A program made the position numbers and the translations under genes. A model generated the notes under the pieces. The model worked only from the letters and a program-made list of their open reading frames with translations. It was not told the DNA's origin and ran no database searches. This document shows, piece by piece, positions 1-12,146 of a stretch of DNA of 64,000 nucleotides (positions are counted from its first letter, which is position 1; each line of letters starts with the position of its first letter). This stretch comes from Gloeopeniophorella convolvens. Lineage: Eukaryota; Basidiomycota; Agaricomycetes; Russulales. The stretch is from NCBI GenBank assembly GCA_022496205.1, contig WTXD01000017.1, forward strand, positions 434,001 through 498,000. Reading direction: 5' to 3'.

Positions 1-1
1 A

Positions 2-508
2 ACGATAATAGGCACGCCATTCAACACAACGTTGTCGAGCGCAGCGGCACGCGTGCTCCGCATCCGCGCACACGACGGCACCGTGCTGTTCCAGACGTCG
101 TTCACGCCTGCCTCATGGCACAACTTCGCGGTTGCAGTCGACTGGGACAATCTCACGCTCAAGGTGTTCTACTCGAAAGACGCGCTCCCGCTCACAGCCG
201 TCTCGAAGGTCGAGCCAAATTCGAGCGCTACCAAAGGCCCGGATGGGCAGGGAGAGTTCCACTTTGGTGTTCTCAAGGTTTGCCGCGCCGACCTAGTGCA
301 CGTGCTTCTGCGCTGTCTGATCCCTATCTTGCGCCTCTAGCTCCCTTTGATCGATCTTTCTGAGCCGGCATCGGAGCAGGGCGATGTGGTTCATTTTGGT
401 ATCCAGGAGGGCACGCACGAGGCGCTAATCTACTCGGGAGTATTCGTCGAGAACACACAGCACGGCGTCAGCGTCGGGTATGGCCTGACCGAGCCCGTGG
501 GGCACTAG
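2..508 (+). CDS. GH131 family beta-glucanase, 3' part (5' end outside window)
   Basis: C-terminal portion of a secreted fungal glycoside hydrolase of family GH131, enzymes that act on beta-1,3/1,6/1,4-glucans in plant and fungal walls. Two exons are visible: 2-277 and 341-508, with a 63-base intron (GTTTGC...CTCTAG) in phase 0. The reading frame is open from base 2, so the true start lies before the window. The protein contains the stretch FTPASWHNFAVAVDWDNLTL followed by a region ending GEFHFGVLK, then after the intron HFGIQEGTHEALIYSGVFVE, the order expected for the beta-jelly-roll of GH131. It ends at TAG 506-508, 82 bases from the convergent stop of the RPAP1-like gene. Family assignment is from remembered similarity only; other concanavalin-like glucanases are less likely. 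Confidence 0.72.
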
Positions 509-590
509 GCCACAAGCTGAACAAAAGTACTTGTGTTACCTAGTACACGAATACACGCGTCTACACGAATTGCTTTGTTTGACCTCGTCA

Positions 591-3500
591 TTAGTCGCTT
601 TCCTTCAATAACCCTTCTATACGTTCAACTAGATCTCCCTTCGCCCAAAACTTCACCCAGTCAAGCCGGCTCCTTTTGAGCTTCGGCTCTAGATCAAAGC
701 ACGCAGGCGGGAGCACGACGCGCTCGCTCCGCCGCTGCCAGTACAGCACGACCTCGCGCACATCCACATGCTGCCCCTGATGCACGACCGCCTCGATCAG
801 CTTCCGCCCACGCTCGTCCGCCGCGACGCTCGGCGGGTCCTCGCGCAGGTCCGGCCAGATGTTTGCCGCGAGGTGGTGGACCGCCATCCAGCGCACGAAG
901 CCCTCGATAGGCGCGCGCGTGCGGCGCCCCACGAGCGCGCTCAGCAGCGCGGCGACGACGTCCGGCGACTGCTCTGCGGGCCAGAGGAACGCGCCCGCGG
1001 ACGCGCCGACGACACGCTCGATCGGCGTGCGCACGGTGCCGAGCACGTGCGCCGTCTCCGCGTACAGCAACTTGCGGTAGTCCGCCGCGTAGCGCTGCGC
1101 GAGCGGCGGGAGCAGCAGCGCGCCGAAGAGCGGATGCGCGAACGAGACGGCGTCGTACAGCGCGACGAAGTCCGTGTAGAACTGGAAGAACGGCGTGCCC
1201 GCGCCGAGGAAGCGCGCTGCCGCCGCCTCGATGTCGTCCTGCCCCGCGACGCGCGGTGCGGCGGAAGCGGAGAGGCCGTCCGGGGACGCGCCGAGCGTGC
1301 AGGGCAGCAGGAGCGCTTCCATGAGCGCGTTGACGGCGCTGTCGCGGAAGACTTCGCTGCGCTCCTCGTCGTTCGCGGATGGCGCGCCTTGAGCTTGCCC
1401 GTGCTCGAGCATGAACACTTTCATGCAGTTGAACGCTATTTCTGCGCGGCTCATGGCAAACTCTGGTACGCCGTTTGCGAGTACCGCTTCGCGCACTGCA
1501 CGCGCGAGGAGCAGCGAGGCGCGGACGACGTCCGTCTCATTTGCGTCCCAGTCTGAAGGCAGGTGCTGCCACACCGGAGACGTTCCGGAACGCAACAGAT
1601 GGTCGAGAGGGAGGAACGGCCAGTCACTCGAAAATAGGAACCCGAATGTGCGAGTGGCGGGGAGGCGCAGCGTTGTCGCGAGCTTGAGCGAGGAAGGCGT
1701 TGGCAAGAGCGGCGCGACGCGGATGCGCGGGGCTTCCTCCGCCTCGTCCTCCTCGTCGCCTTGGGGCTCAGCTTTCTTCTCGAGTGACATGAGCCCGGAT
1801 GTGAGGAACGGCTTCAGAATGCGCAGTCCTCCGCGAGACCACACTTCGGGTGGCATGCTCCAGCCAGCAGCATCGAGGTATTCTTCATTCACCAGCTCGA
1901 CAACTGCCCCCAGCAGCCCTTGCGCGACATCTTCGTCCCCAGGAAGGAGCCGAAGAAGCACAACGCTGACTTGTGCGAGCCAAAAGGAGTCCGTTATGGT
2001 CGGGAGGCGACGGGACAGCCGTACGTAATTCGTGATGAAAGATATTAGTGGACGCAGGAAAGGTCGCGCGCGTGGGGGAAGGCGAGGCGCGTCGGCAAGG
2101 AGTCGATGGGAGATGATAAATATCGTCAACATGCCGAGCAGGGAGAATGGGAGCTGGAACGGAGGCTCGGCAAGGGCCTCGTTGACGGGAGGGAAGCAAG
2201 CGAGCCAGAGGCGGATCGCCGCGCTGAGGACGAACGCGTTTTCTGCGATCTCGTTGTAAAACTGGACGCGCTTTGAGCCATCGTAGCCCGAGATCGAGTC
2301 CAACGAGCGCTTCAGGGCAGCTATCGCGCCAGACACCACCTCTTTGTCTGTGCCTCTACTGAAAGCAGGCTCCAGCCGCGTCAGCAGAGCTTCTCGCTCG
2401 CCCGCACCGCCGCGTACGCCATTGTGGCGTGCACCCTCGAGCCACGCAGCCTCTGCGTTCCATAATGCGGCCCATGACCCCCAGTCGGCGGGCTCCGCTG
2501 TAAGCTTGAGCCCAATAGCGGGAAGATCCGAAGCCCAACCCCAGCTGACGACTTGACTCCAGAGTATCTCGTGTGGGGGTGAGGTTTGGTGAGGGTCTGA
2601 TGCGCATGTGATCCAGGAACCAAGCACCGAAATGTATGCGCTGATTAACCGCCGCGAGTTGCATTCAAGGGAGAGGATGTACGAGCTCAGGCGTGCTAGA
2701 GGTTCTGCAGCCGTCGTGGCGATATGCGAATACAAACCGTATGAGGCGAATGTGGCATATAGGCGCAACGTTTTTGTCAGGAGAGATGTGGCCAGTGGGA
2801 GGGGGTAAGTCGACGAAGGTGGAGGTGAAGTGAGGAAGCGTAAAAGGGCATCGGCGGGGTCGAGAAGTTTAGACGCTGATGTGCGAGATGCAGATGCGAG
2901 GGTTAGAAGGAGGTGGATGGCAGCCGGGGAAGGCAACGTTGAGTTGTTAGTGGGAGGGATAGGCGTGAGAATGAAGAGACGAAAGATGTTTGTGACGAGG
3001 GACGGAGTGCTGGTGATAGCATCTGCGATGGCGTTGCTGTGCATCGCAAGACGCTGAAGAATGGCAAGGAGTTGCAGAAGGGAGCGATGTGGAAGGTCTG
3101 CAGAGCCAAAAGAGGTCGCAATCTGGGAGAGAAAGAACTGTAAAGGGATCGTTGAGATGGCGTCCCTCTTGGAAGTGTTCTCCTCTCCCCCACCATCTGG
3201 AGCAGGGTCTGGAGGAGCCTCTTGCAGCTCGACACCATCGACTCTGGTCAGTTCTTCGTCCCAGCCCACAATGGCCTCCCAAAGTACGTCCACAGCGTTT
3301 GAGCCTAGACTGCCTCGCTCGCCCATCGATCCTGCACCAGCAGCGATGATCCTTTTCCTAAGGTCTTCCTCGCTTCCGAGCAGCTCCTCCATCCCTTCCA
3401 TATATTTCCAGTCGCCTCGCCGCATCCCCCCGAGCCTGCGAGCAATACCTGCAAGGATCCCGAACATGACGGTGCGTTGGGCCGGAACGGTTGAACGCAC

Positions 3501-4705
3501 GAGCAAGAAAATGTCGTCGAGCGTGTAACCGGCACGTGCACCTTCTGAATGATGATGAAGACCCAGATGTGCTGGCAGTTTCGCGGACAGTTCAGGAGAT
3601 ATCGGTGCACCATGGAGGTCGAAACGAAGCTTCGGACCAGAGGGATCGGGCGGTGGCGCGGACTCTATCCAAGCAAGAGATGGGTCGCCAGCAGGAAGAG
3701 AAGGGAAGAAGCGACGCCTGATATCCTCGGGCGTGCCCTCTTCCAGCGCCCCATCGAAGGGCACGGATGATGATGGGAGACTCGATACGTCCTCTTTGGC
3801 CGCCACGCTGTTTGATTGGGCTTCTGTGGAGTCGTGTGACCTGGAAGAGGTGGGAGCGGGGCCTTTCCATTGGCCGATTGACACGGCGGGCTCGTCCTCG
3901 GATGGAGGTGGGAGAGCTAGCGGCTTGCGCCGTGGCGATGGAGGAGCAGACTCGTACACATAGACATCGCTGGGTGTAACATCTGCAAAGCGCAGTTTCC
4001 GGCTGGCACGTGCTGGGCTGGACGGCCGCGTACTGGAGCTCGAGAGAATCGGTGAAGGAGACGGCGGCCGCTGTGTGTCCCGGACTATTGCGATGTCGGT
4101 CAGGGGTTCGGTGGGACCGCGGGGTGACTGACGCACCTGTGGGCAGAATACGCAATGCTTGAAGTGCATCAGAAGCAAGGTCATCCCGTTGAGATAACGC
4201 ACGCACCTGGGGACACGGAAGAACCGGGCGCGGGGTCTCCGACAGGTGCACCGGACGCTGGCTTTCCAGCCTCTGCAGAGTCAACTTTCTTCTGCTTCTC
4301 CCTTGCCTCCCGCGCTCTTCTCAACACCTCGCCGACACCCTTCCCGAAGCGAGCCTCAATGTCTCTTCGCTCTTCTTCCCGCTCCTCCTCCGTCATTGCG
4401 GCGACATGCCGTTCATTTTCCTCGCTTACTTGCGTACGCCAATCATCGGTGGCTGGCGCTTCAGATGAGGATGGTTGCAGCGGCCGTATCGGTTGGATAG
4501 TGGGGGGTCCGGCAAGGCGAGAGCTACCCGCAACAGCCTTTTGCGCTACTTCCCGGTTCCGCGCGAAGACGCTCTTTGACCGGTGCTGCGCCGTGGGGAA
4601 GCCAGACTTCGACGCGATGGCTTTCGGCGCAGAAGGCGGTACTGCAGCAGAACCCGTTTTCCGCTCCAAGACAGAGCCTATGAGAGGTTTGGTGTGTTCG
4701 GACAT
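591..4705 (-). CDS. RPAP1: RNA polymerase II-associated protein 1 (RPAP1/Rba50-like)
   Basis: Large protein of about 1,350 residues needed for assembly and nuclear import of RNA polymerase II in other eukaryotes. Exon 1 starts at ATG 4705 (MSEHTKPLIGSVLERK) and carries the RPAP1 N-terminal motif (QVSEENERHVAAMTEEEREE). Exon 2 is one long frame ending at TAA 591-593; it contains KLRFADVTPSDVYVYESAPP and the RPAP1 C-terminal motif KLRFDLHGAPI...LGLHHHSEG...GYTLDDIFLLVRSTVPAQR, followed by a long helical, leucine-rich region. The intron lies between about 4207 and 4085. The best consensus pair (donor GTGCGT at 4206, acceptor CAG ending 4137, 70 bases) leaves the frames out of register; a 122-base alternative ending at 4085 keeps frame. 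The 5' end faces the tRNA-Ala gene. Confidence 0.85.
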
Positions 4706-4848
4706 TGCTTTGGCGATGGCCGCATGAGTAGAATTGGTCCAGAAAGATTGCAAACGCGATCGGCTGAGCAACTCGTCAGCGCAGGCTGTGGGTCGATAGA
4801 GAGCGGGGCAGTGGTGGACGTGAAGTGAAAGAGAAAACACTACGACAG

Positions 4849-4923
4849 GGGCACATGGTGTAGTTGGTTTATCACGCTCGCTTAGCATGCGAGAGGTGTC
4901 CGGTTCAATTCCGGATGTGTCCA
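4849..4923 (+). tRNA. tRNA-Ala (anticodon AGC)
   Basis: A full cloverleaf can be drawn. The acceptor stem GGGCACA (4849-4855) pairs with TGTGTCC (4916-4922), with one G-T pair. The anticodon stem is CTCGC/GCGAG around the loop TTAGCAT, giving anticodon AGC at 4884-4886. The T arm is TCCGG-TTCAATT-CCGGA, and the discriminator is A at 4923. There is no intron. It sits 143 bases from the divergent start of the RPAP1-like gene. Confidence 0.93.
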
Positions 4924-4924
4924 C

Positions 4925-4932
4925 TTTTTTTT
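4925..4932 (+). terminator. RNA polymerase III oligo-T terminator of tRNA-Ala
   Basis: A run of eight T residues begins two bases after the discriminator of the tRNA gene, the usual Pol III stop signal. Confidence 0.85.
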
Positions 4933-5041
4933 CTTACGTACTACCTTCTTCCTTGCGTTTTCAATACAGCAGATTGCTAAACGATAGACGGGTGCGCGCG
5001 AAAACATGTAAGTACCGCATTTTAGGCGACGTGACCTGACG

Positions 5042-6907
5042 TTACAGATTCCATAGCGGATATTTTCCGTTCTTGGGATGCAGGGTAACCATCCTCTTAT
5101 CCGTAAAGTTTTCGACATCAAACCTTCCATACCCACTGGAACCCCTGCAAAAAGATCAGAAACTTGTTCGAAGTTCTCGCAATAGTCAGAGTGTGTACAT
5201 ACCCGAGCCCTGCGTTTCCCAGACCCTGCTCATTATTGATAGTAATACCGTTGATGTTCACCGCCCCTGTGCAGGCTCCTTCAGACATTGCTCAATGCGC
5301 TGTGCCATGTAGAGTGGATTACCGGCTCGGAGACGCATGGCGATGCCAATCGCATCATACACGTCGTTGGTCCATACCGATGCAGTGAGAGTGTATTCCG
5401 TGGCATTCGCGAGTTCTACAGCTTCATCTACTGTGTCAGCCACCGCCAAAACAAGGACTGCATGGGTGGTTTCAGCGATGCATATCCTCGAGGTGGCTAG
5501 CACAAGCTCGCACCTGGGCCAAAGGTTTCGCGCTCCCAGAGAGGCGTCCCCGGCTTCACGCCTCCGACTAATTGTGGGCCGAGGAGCGCATCGCCCCTCT
5601 TTTCGCCTTCCCCGAAAAGCAACTCAGCGCCTTTCTCTCGAGCATCCCGGATGAGCGATACAATGTTGTCTGCGCTTCCTGATGTAAACAGGGATGACAT
5701 CTCCGAGTTCTCCGGGTCGCCAACGCGGAGCTTGCTCATGTGGGTCTTCAGTGCGCCGACGAGAGGTTCTAACACAGGCCGAAGCACGATGACGCGCTCG
5801 GTGGACATGCAGATTTGGCCAGAATGCACGAGTCCACCGAAGACTATCCCGCGCGCGGCTGCGTCGGGGTCCGCATCGGAGAGAACCTGCAGTATTGCTC
5901 AGCCAGAGCTCCTGCCTGTGGGAACGATGTAGCACACGTGCCACAGAAGGTGCTTTGCCGCCGAGCTCGAAGACGCAGGGCTTCAGGTGCTTCCCAGCTT
6001 CGGTGGCAAGGACCCTGCCCACTCTGTCTCCGCCCGTGAACTGCGGAGCAGAGTCTTAGATGATGTGTGGAGCGTCTCAAGCTCTGGTACACGAACAGTG
6101 ATTTTTCGAACGAACGGATGGGAAATAATTCCTGGCGTAAGTTTGGGGGTGTCCTCGGCAGACATGGGGATGAAGTTCAAGACGCCTTTCGGCAGGCCCG
6201 CCTACAAAGTGCCATGAGCGCAGGGCCATTGATAGCAGCAGGTATGAGCACCTCCTCGAATGCCTTGACAATCAGCGAGAGCGTCAGCGGACTGTGTTCG
6301 GACGGCCGCGCGACCACAGTGTTGCCACAGATGATGGGGACGCCCACAGCCCGATTCATGAGCGTGATGGGCGAGTTCCAGGGCACGACAGAGTACCTGT
6401 AGTACCGCCGCGCACCGTCAGCACGCACCGCGACGAATAAGAGGACGCTGCGTACACGACACCATGCGCGCGCCGCTGCACGAAAACCTGCCCGCCGGGC
6501 ACGGCGCTTGGAAACGTCTCGCCCTTGAGCTCATTCACCATCCCTGCGATATTCTGCAGCGCTGCCGCGCCGATCGCCGCTGTCACCGCATTGAACTTGG
6601 GCGTGCCTACCGTCTCAGCGAGCATTGCGGCGGTCGCGCGCGCGCGCCACTCGGGCGTCTCGAGCACGCTCGCCGCGCGCAGAAAGATCGCGCGACGCGC
6701 CTGCAGCGGCGTCGCCTCCCATGCTGGGAACGCGCGCTGCGCGGCCTCGATCGCCGCTACGCAGTCCTCTGCGGACGCTGCGGCCGCGGTGGTAGCGATT
6801 GCGCGTGTGTGGGAGTTTTGCACGGAAAAGGAGACGCCGGTGCTTGATGGGCGCCATTCGCCGTTGATGTACAGCGGAACGAACGGGATCTGCGAAGGGT
6901 CAGACAT
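5042..6907 (-). CDS. aldehyde dehydrogenase (NAD(P)-dependent, ALDH superfamily)
   Basis: Oxidises an aldehyde to the acid; residue patterns resemble the salicylaldehyde/vanillin dehydrogenase-like branch, but substrate cannot be read from sequence. Eight exons (6907-6447, 6396-6252, 6201-6097, 6040-5945, 5886-5514, 5457-5323, 5266-5203, 5144-5042) join in phase to 493 codons, the usual ALDH length; the seven introns are 50-58 bases. Visible motifs are the cofactor-fold region VVPWNSPITL, GNTVVARPSEHSP, KITFTGGDRVGR, the glutamate motif FELGGKAPS, the catalytic cysteine in GLVHSGQICMSTERV, ETFGPVL, and the C-terminal GLGGSSGYGRFDVENFTDKR. No signal peptide is seen, so it is probably cytosolic. 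Read without splicing the locus looks broken; with the introns removed it is intact. Start ATG 6907 gives MSDPSQIPFVPLYINGEW, a normal ALDH N-terminus. Confidence 0.93.
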
Positions 6908-7739
6908 GGTAGTGCTCCGAGGTTAACAGAGAGAGCACTCCGTGGCGAACCGTGAGGTTTTATGGCACTTTGGAATGGAAAGTGTACATAATCTCGTCGG
7001 GCATCAGAAGGCAGTTGGGCACGGGAGGTGGTGGATCAAGAAGCCTGCGTTGGCTGCCCACAGCAGATGCGGGGCCGTCAGAGGGCCGGTCCCGGTCAGG
7101 ATTCGTCAGGGCCGCGGCGGCGCGAGTTTACCACTGATTGGCGTGGCTTCCGCCTTCTTCGTGAGATTTGGCTACTGATTAGAGTAACCAATGAGGCCTC
7201 ACGATTGCTGATTGTAGCACGTATAAGTCCCTGGAATATCTGTGGATTGCTTTCTTGCCCACTGCCAAGTCCCAGAGTCACTCTGATGAATCCGTTCTGC
7301 TCGTTCCCAAACTTAATCCAGCCCACTGCAGCGCTCCTAACAGACTTCCACTGTCTCTTCTCGGCGCTGATCGGTATCGCGACCTCAGACCTTTACAAGA
7401 GAGACAGGCAGTAGGTCTCCGGCAATAGCCTAGAACCGCACGCCTCATCCGATGCTCCGGAGAGTGCGCATGCGAGAGACGACCGGGCGCAAAGTTCATC
7501 ATTTCAAGGAAGGAGCAGGGCCGAGGGAACGCGACTCGTGCGCAAGCGGATGGGCTACATTGGATGATATCGATTGCATACATGATGCTATGTCAACACT
7601 GCAACTGTGGAGGGTGTTCAAACGAGAATTAGAGAGCATATGGCGTATTGGGGACGTGGGGCCGAGACATCGGGTGTCGTGACTGATATATATGCTCGTG
7701 AGCACCGCGGGTAGGGCGATCCGGGCCAAGCCAGAGGCG
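6908..7739. other. intergenic, no gene seen
   Basis: Between the start of the aldehyde dehydrogenase and the end of the DUF6535 gene. Only short frames without recognisable domains are present; the first few hundred bases should hold the aldehyde dehydrogenase promoter. Confidence 0.6.
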
Positions 7740-10556
7740 CTAAGGTGGCTCGGTCCGTGCTGCGCTGCGGCGGCGCCTTGGTGGTTTAGGCGGCTTTGGT
7801 GGCGAGATGGCGTCAAGAGCCTTTTGAGTAGCGTCGCGTGCGCCGCCGCGAAGCTCGTGATAAGCCTGGATAAGCAGGACTGCTTCAGTAATATGTGAGC
7901 CCTTCTTTTCCGCCAGCACGTTCCCGATGAAGGCTAGGAATTCGTCAATGATATAGGCAGGGACTTCGTCGGAGGGCGACTCGTTGTCTCGTGGAAGGAT
8001 CTGCCGTAGGAGATGGACAAGGAGGCGCTGCGTAGCTGGTGAATCGCGGTGCTCTTTCCAATCAGACGTGATGTTCTTGAATGTACCAATGAAGAGTGGG
8101 CGTGAGGAGTGGTGTGATGAGACCTTGCTAGCGCGGACCGCGGCCATGAACAGTTCGACCATGAAGACATGGCCGCCGTCGCGCAGGTCCTGCATGCGCC
8201 AAAGCTGGGCCTTGATGGGCACCTGCGTACTGTCCATGAGTTGCCGAAGCTCCGGGATGCGCATTTCCGGCGCGCTGAGCTCTCCTAGCGTTTTCGGCTG
8301 GTGAGCGCCAGCGCCCCATCCAGCTGCTGAGATGCCGCGCAGAGCCCAGACGCAGAGCCATACCCGTTGCATGAGGAGCCGTGGGGGATGAACTGGGGCA
8401 TGAGGTGTCCAGGGGCGGCGCGCATTCCCTTGTCCGGAGACCGACGTGAGTCCGAAGGCCACGATAGAACCGCAGTGGGGAGGTAGCTGAGTACGCCGCC
8501 TGTCGTATGTATCATGGTCCGTACGAGATTGATGATCGCCTCGTCCGTGTCTCCTGCCCAGCCAAGCGAATTCCAGGTGTCGCCGACTGTCGTGACGTGG
8601 CCCATGTGATCGCGCATGCATTCGTGGAACCGCTCCTCGATCTTGTCAGGCTCGACCTCGCGATTGAGCTCCTCGTGTAGGACGTCAGCCGACTCCCAGC
8701 CCTGCTTCAGGTGGCGGTCGATGATACTAGCCGTCTTCGCTGCGATGTCGTCCCTGTCGTCGTCCTTCTCTCCGCGCACGTCCGCAAGGCAAGAGATGAC
8801 GCGCCGCGCCGCGTCTTGCACCTGGGACGTGTTGAGCATCTTGCGCACTGCAATGATTGTCATGCATGTCCAGCGCACTGCGAAGGTTGAATCGAAGCCG
8901 ACAAGAGGCGGCTCGCGAATCCTCTCGACGTCACCAAGGTAGGTCAGGGTCTGCGACATAATCTCGGGTTCTGTGAACCACTCCCATTCATCATCCATGG
9001 AGAGCACGAAGGACAGGGCTGCATCAATGCAGGCACGGGCGCGCTTGCGCCGAGCTTCTTCGGTGGGGAGCAGGCCGGGATCGGTACAAGTCTTCAGTAA
9101 GCGAGTAATACGGCCACCGAGATCACGAATCGTGTTCTCCCGTTGCTCCGGAGGTATAGGAGATGCCGTGTGTGGAAATGAGAGGCGAGCGCCGGGGCTC
9201 TGCGGCACGACTGCCAGTTCCGAGCCATTCACTGTACGCGCGGAGCCGCTGGTGCCCTCATCATTGACCGCGACAGCCTCCCAGACCATCTTTCCCCACT
9301 TGGAATTGAACGAGCCGGGGATGCCGAGGACGAATGGTTCCAGGTCGCTGTCCTCCGTCAGATTATCCATGACCCAGCGAATGGCACGCGCATCGCGCTT
9401 CTTGCGTCCGTCGGATTCGTCCATGGCGAGTTGTACACGGCCTTCTGTCATGTTGGTGCTGACGCGTTTCCGCGCGCCACCGGTGCTGTGGTCGCGGTGC
9501 GTCCGTCCGCGGATGATTTGGAAAAGTAACCAGAAGATGCCGGATAGTGGGCTTTGATACGGTGACTGGGCATCATGAATTGGGGCTATGACGCTCCAGA
9601 GATAAAGGGAAGCGCAAAGGACAATCATAATCGTGGTAGTGACTGCCGTGGTGGTGTTGATATTGAAAAGGAAGTCCGCGAGGCCGATGAAGAACAGGAA
9701 GAGGGATATGTGTATGAGGGCGGGAACACCATCGACCACGACCGACATGTACCATGTCTCGGCGCCTTCATAGAGGAATTGCCGGATTCGCGCACGTTTG
9801 AGAGGGTGGTTGTATCGCTGAAACACGTGCATATAGTCGCGGACCCATTGCTGAACGATCGTTGCGCCAAGCGCGGCAGTCAAGCTGAATACCAAGCTCA
9901 TGAACCAGTAAACGTTGACTCTGACGTCGGACGACGTCGCTTTGAAGGCAGGGTAGGGTGGTGGGATCGAGAAAGAGGAAGGAACGGGAGAGCCGCTGGC
10001 TGCGAGTTGCGCGGAGATCTGCGCCAGCAGCGCCACGGATTGTTGGTTATAGTATACGTTTTCTTGTACGGGATCCGGCGACAGGTTCGTATAGCTCTCC
10101 ACCAAGAAAGCGGTCAAACTGGCAGAGTACAAGCCGGCCTAGGATGGCGGAGGCACCGACATTAGAATATTGTATGCGTGAGGTGATAACCACGCACGAA
10201 GATGATGATGCCCTCCATATCATCCTTCCACGTCTCAATCAACGCCTTGTCATGGTTCTCCGCTTCGTCCACATAAACAGACCAGAACTTGACGGCTCTT
10301 TCGTCGTACTCTTGAGCCTCGTCCGTTTCGTGGGTTTCGGTCACTGGGATAACGCGGGTCTCGCTCAGATGATCAACGTTCTCCGAGTCCGACGGAGGAG
10401 GCGGTTTTTCGCTGGCATCTTTCTCGTCATTTCCTGCACCGAGTGCCAGTCAGCCAGAAACCACGACTGCGTCACATGTAACTTACCAAGTGTAGATGGT
10501 CCCTCGAGTTGCGCTTCGAGGTCATGTTCGACGCCGGGTTCTTTGGCTCCTTCCAT
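7740..10556 (-). CDS. DUF6535-type membrane protein
   Basis: Predicted integral membrane protein of about 871 residues with the basidiomycete DUF6535 domain; its function is unknown. Exons are 10556-10487, 10433-10198 and 10138-8364, then probably 8274-7740. Introns 1 and 2 (53 and 59 bases) fit phase exactly. The last intron (donor GTATGG at 8363, acceptor CTCAG ending 8275) keeps frame but is less certain. The domain starts with ERAVKFWSVYVDEAENHDKA and GIIIFAGLYSASLTAFLVES, followed by hydrophobic segments WFMSLVFSLTAALGATIV, ALIHISLFLFFIGLADFLF and TTIMIVLCASLYLWSVIAPI. A long soluble C-terminal part follows. The extreme C-terminus is basic (PPKPPKPPRRRRS). Such proteins occur in large, fast-evolving families in mushroom-forming fungi. 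Confidence 0.82.
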
Positions 10557-12146
10557 CGCAGGGAACAGCGAGGGGAGACGCAGCCAACGAGTCGCCGAAA
10601 AGTAGGCAAAGGCTTGATGGCAGAACGGGTCAAAGTGAGGAGCCGCAATGTTAGAGAGGACAACAACTAAGATCAGACAAATATTGCATGGATACGTAGC
10701 GCTAGGGAGCTTCCAGCCCCATCTGCGGCCGCAAGGCTGGAGCCCTGGCCGACACCCGAACACGGTTTCAAGATGCATTTGATCGACCCCTCCTTGGAAT
10801 AACACGGCACTTGAGAGCACGTAGCTATATATGTCATTCGGATGTGAACACTGGCGAGAGCGAGGCCAGAATCCCCGGGGGGTCCTCGGGTCCCAGACGC
10901 ACCATGATCGGTGCGCGCGTCAAGCTCGAAGGCGTTGCCACTGCTGGGCCGCTCCGCTGAGGCACTGGGTCATGACACACGCAATCATCAAACTTGACAA
11001 ATCGTGAATCGATATGCTTCTTAACTTCGTGATAGATCCCGGTCATCGGGCCGGAGCAAAGACTACGCATCGAAGCAGCGTCGATCTCAAGGGAATTAAC
11101 TCGGATTTCTCTCGATTCAAGTGTCTACAATTGCTCATCGCTATCAGAGGGCAAAAGACGAAGGGTATATATTGCAAGTTCGTGAGCAGATGTGGCAGGT
11201 CAGTATGCGTGCTACAGGAATCGTATGAAAGAGCATACTGCGAATGCCCGATGCCTGCCGACGGGTTGGGCATAACAGCACCTTCATTATTACATCTGCA
11301 CCCAGCCCACCACGACGTAGGCCGCGAGTGGCTAGTGACTCAAGGTAAACTTGTACACGTCATCTTCCACGCTGCCCCGTATTGACACCGGAAGGCTTCG
11401 AGACAACATCTCACCAAGATAGCAATGCATGCATGCACAGTAAAGCACCGGTCGAAGGGACAACCGCATGCGGGGATGGGTAGGGGCACTCTACAACAGA
11501 GGGCGTGGGTCGCCAGGGACATGATCCCAATGCCGGACATGCAGTAGATTCTCGTTCGCCTGGGTGCCAAAAGTAGCGGAAGGTTGTAATTCATCAGCGA
11601 TCAGATTATGTCTGCGTGCGCTGTGTGACGGAGTCGGCGCTTGTTTCAGCAGATGCAACGTAGACGTGATTTGCGCATGGGGATTGACGTGCGCTAGTCT
11701 GCGGGAAAGTATCACAGGGTCAAGTTCAGCGTTTTGGTTAGCAGTTGGGTCAAGTTTCCCGGATGAAAAGGGTTACTCAACGTACATGGCATCAATGTTC
11801 GACCTACAAATAGAGAGCACAGACGACGGCATGACGGTAGTAGTAGGCTTCAAGAGATGAGTATCTTACCCAGTATGTCAACGTCGCTGACATGCAGAGG
11901 CCTGGTAGATGGTTCTTTCAACCTCTCCGGTAAGGAATCACACATTCTCGGGAGCTAAGAGAGACAATTAGTTTCCAAAGCCGTACTCGAGAGGAATGCA
12001 GAATGTCGTTGAGCTCAAGTTGTCCCGTCGCCGCCGTTGCGGAGTGGAGTATGGCGGCAATTGCCGAGCCGGCGCTCCGGACGTCTCGCGTTGACTGACA
12101 AGCGCGTCTCTGAATCAGACAGCGACCGCCTCAAGTACGAACCACA
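10557..12146. other. intergenic, no gene seen
   Basis: About 1.6 kb upstream of the DUF6535 gene and of ssr4 (their starts face each other across it). Frames on both strands are short, lack start context and show no domain. Promoters of both neighbours must lie here, but no specific site stands out. Confidence 0.55.

Noticed and set aside
768..1556. Long plus-strand frame (262 codons) opposite RPAP1
   Set aside because: Shadow of the RPAP1 coding strand: arginine-rich, no domains, and the minus strand has a clear family match.
5258..6907. Aldehyde dehydrogenase first looked like a multi-frame pseudogene
   Set aside because: Seven introns of 50-58 bases restore a perfect 493-residue protein, so it is intact.
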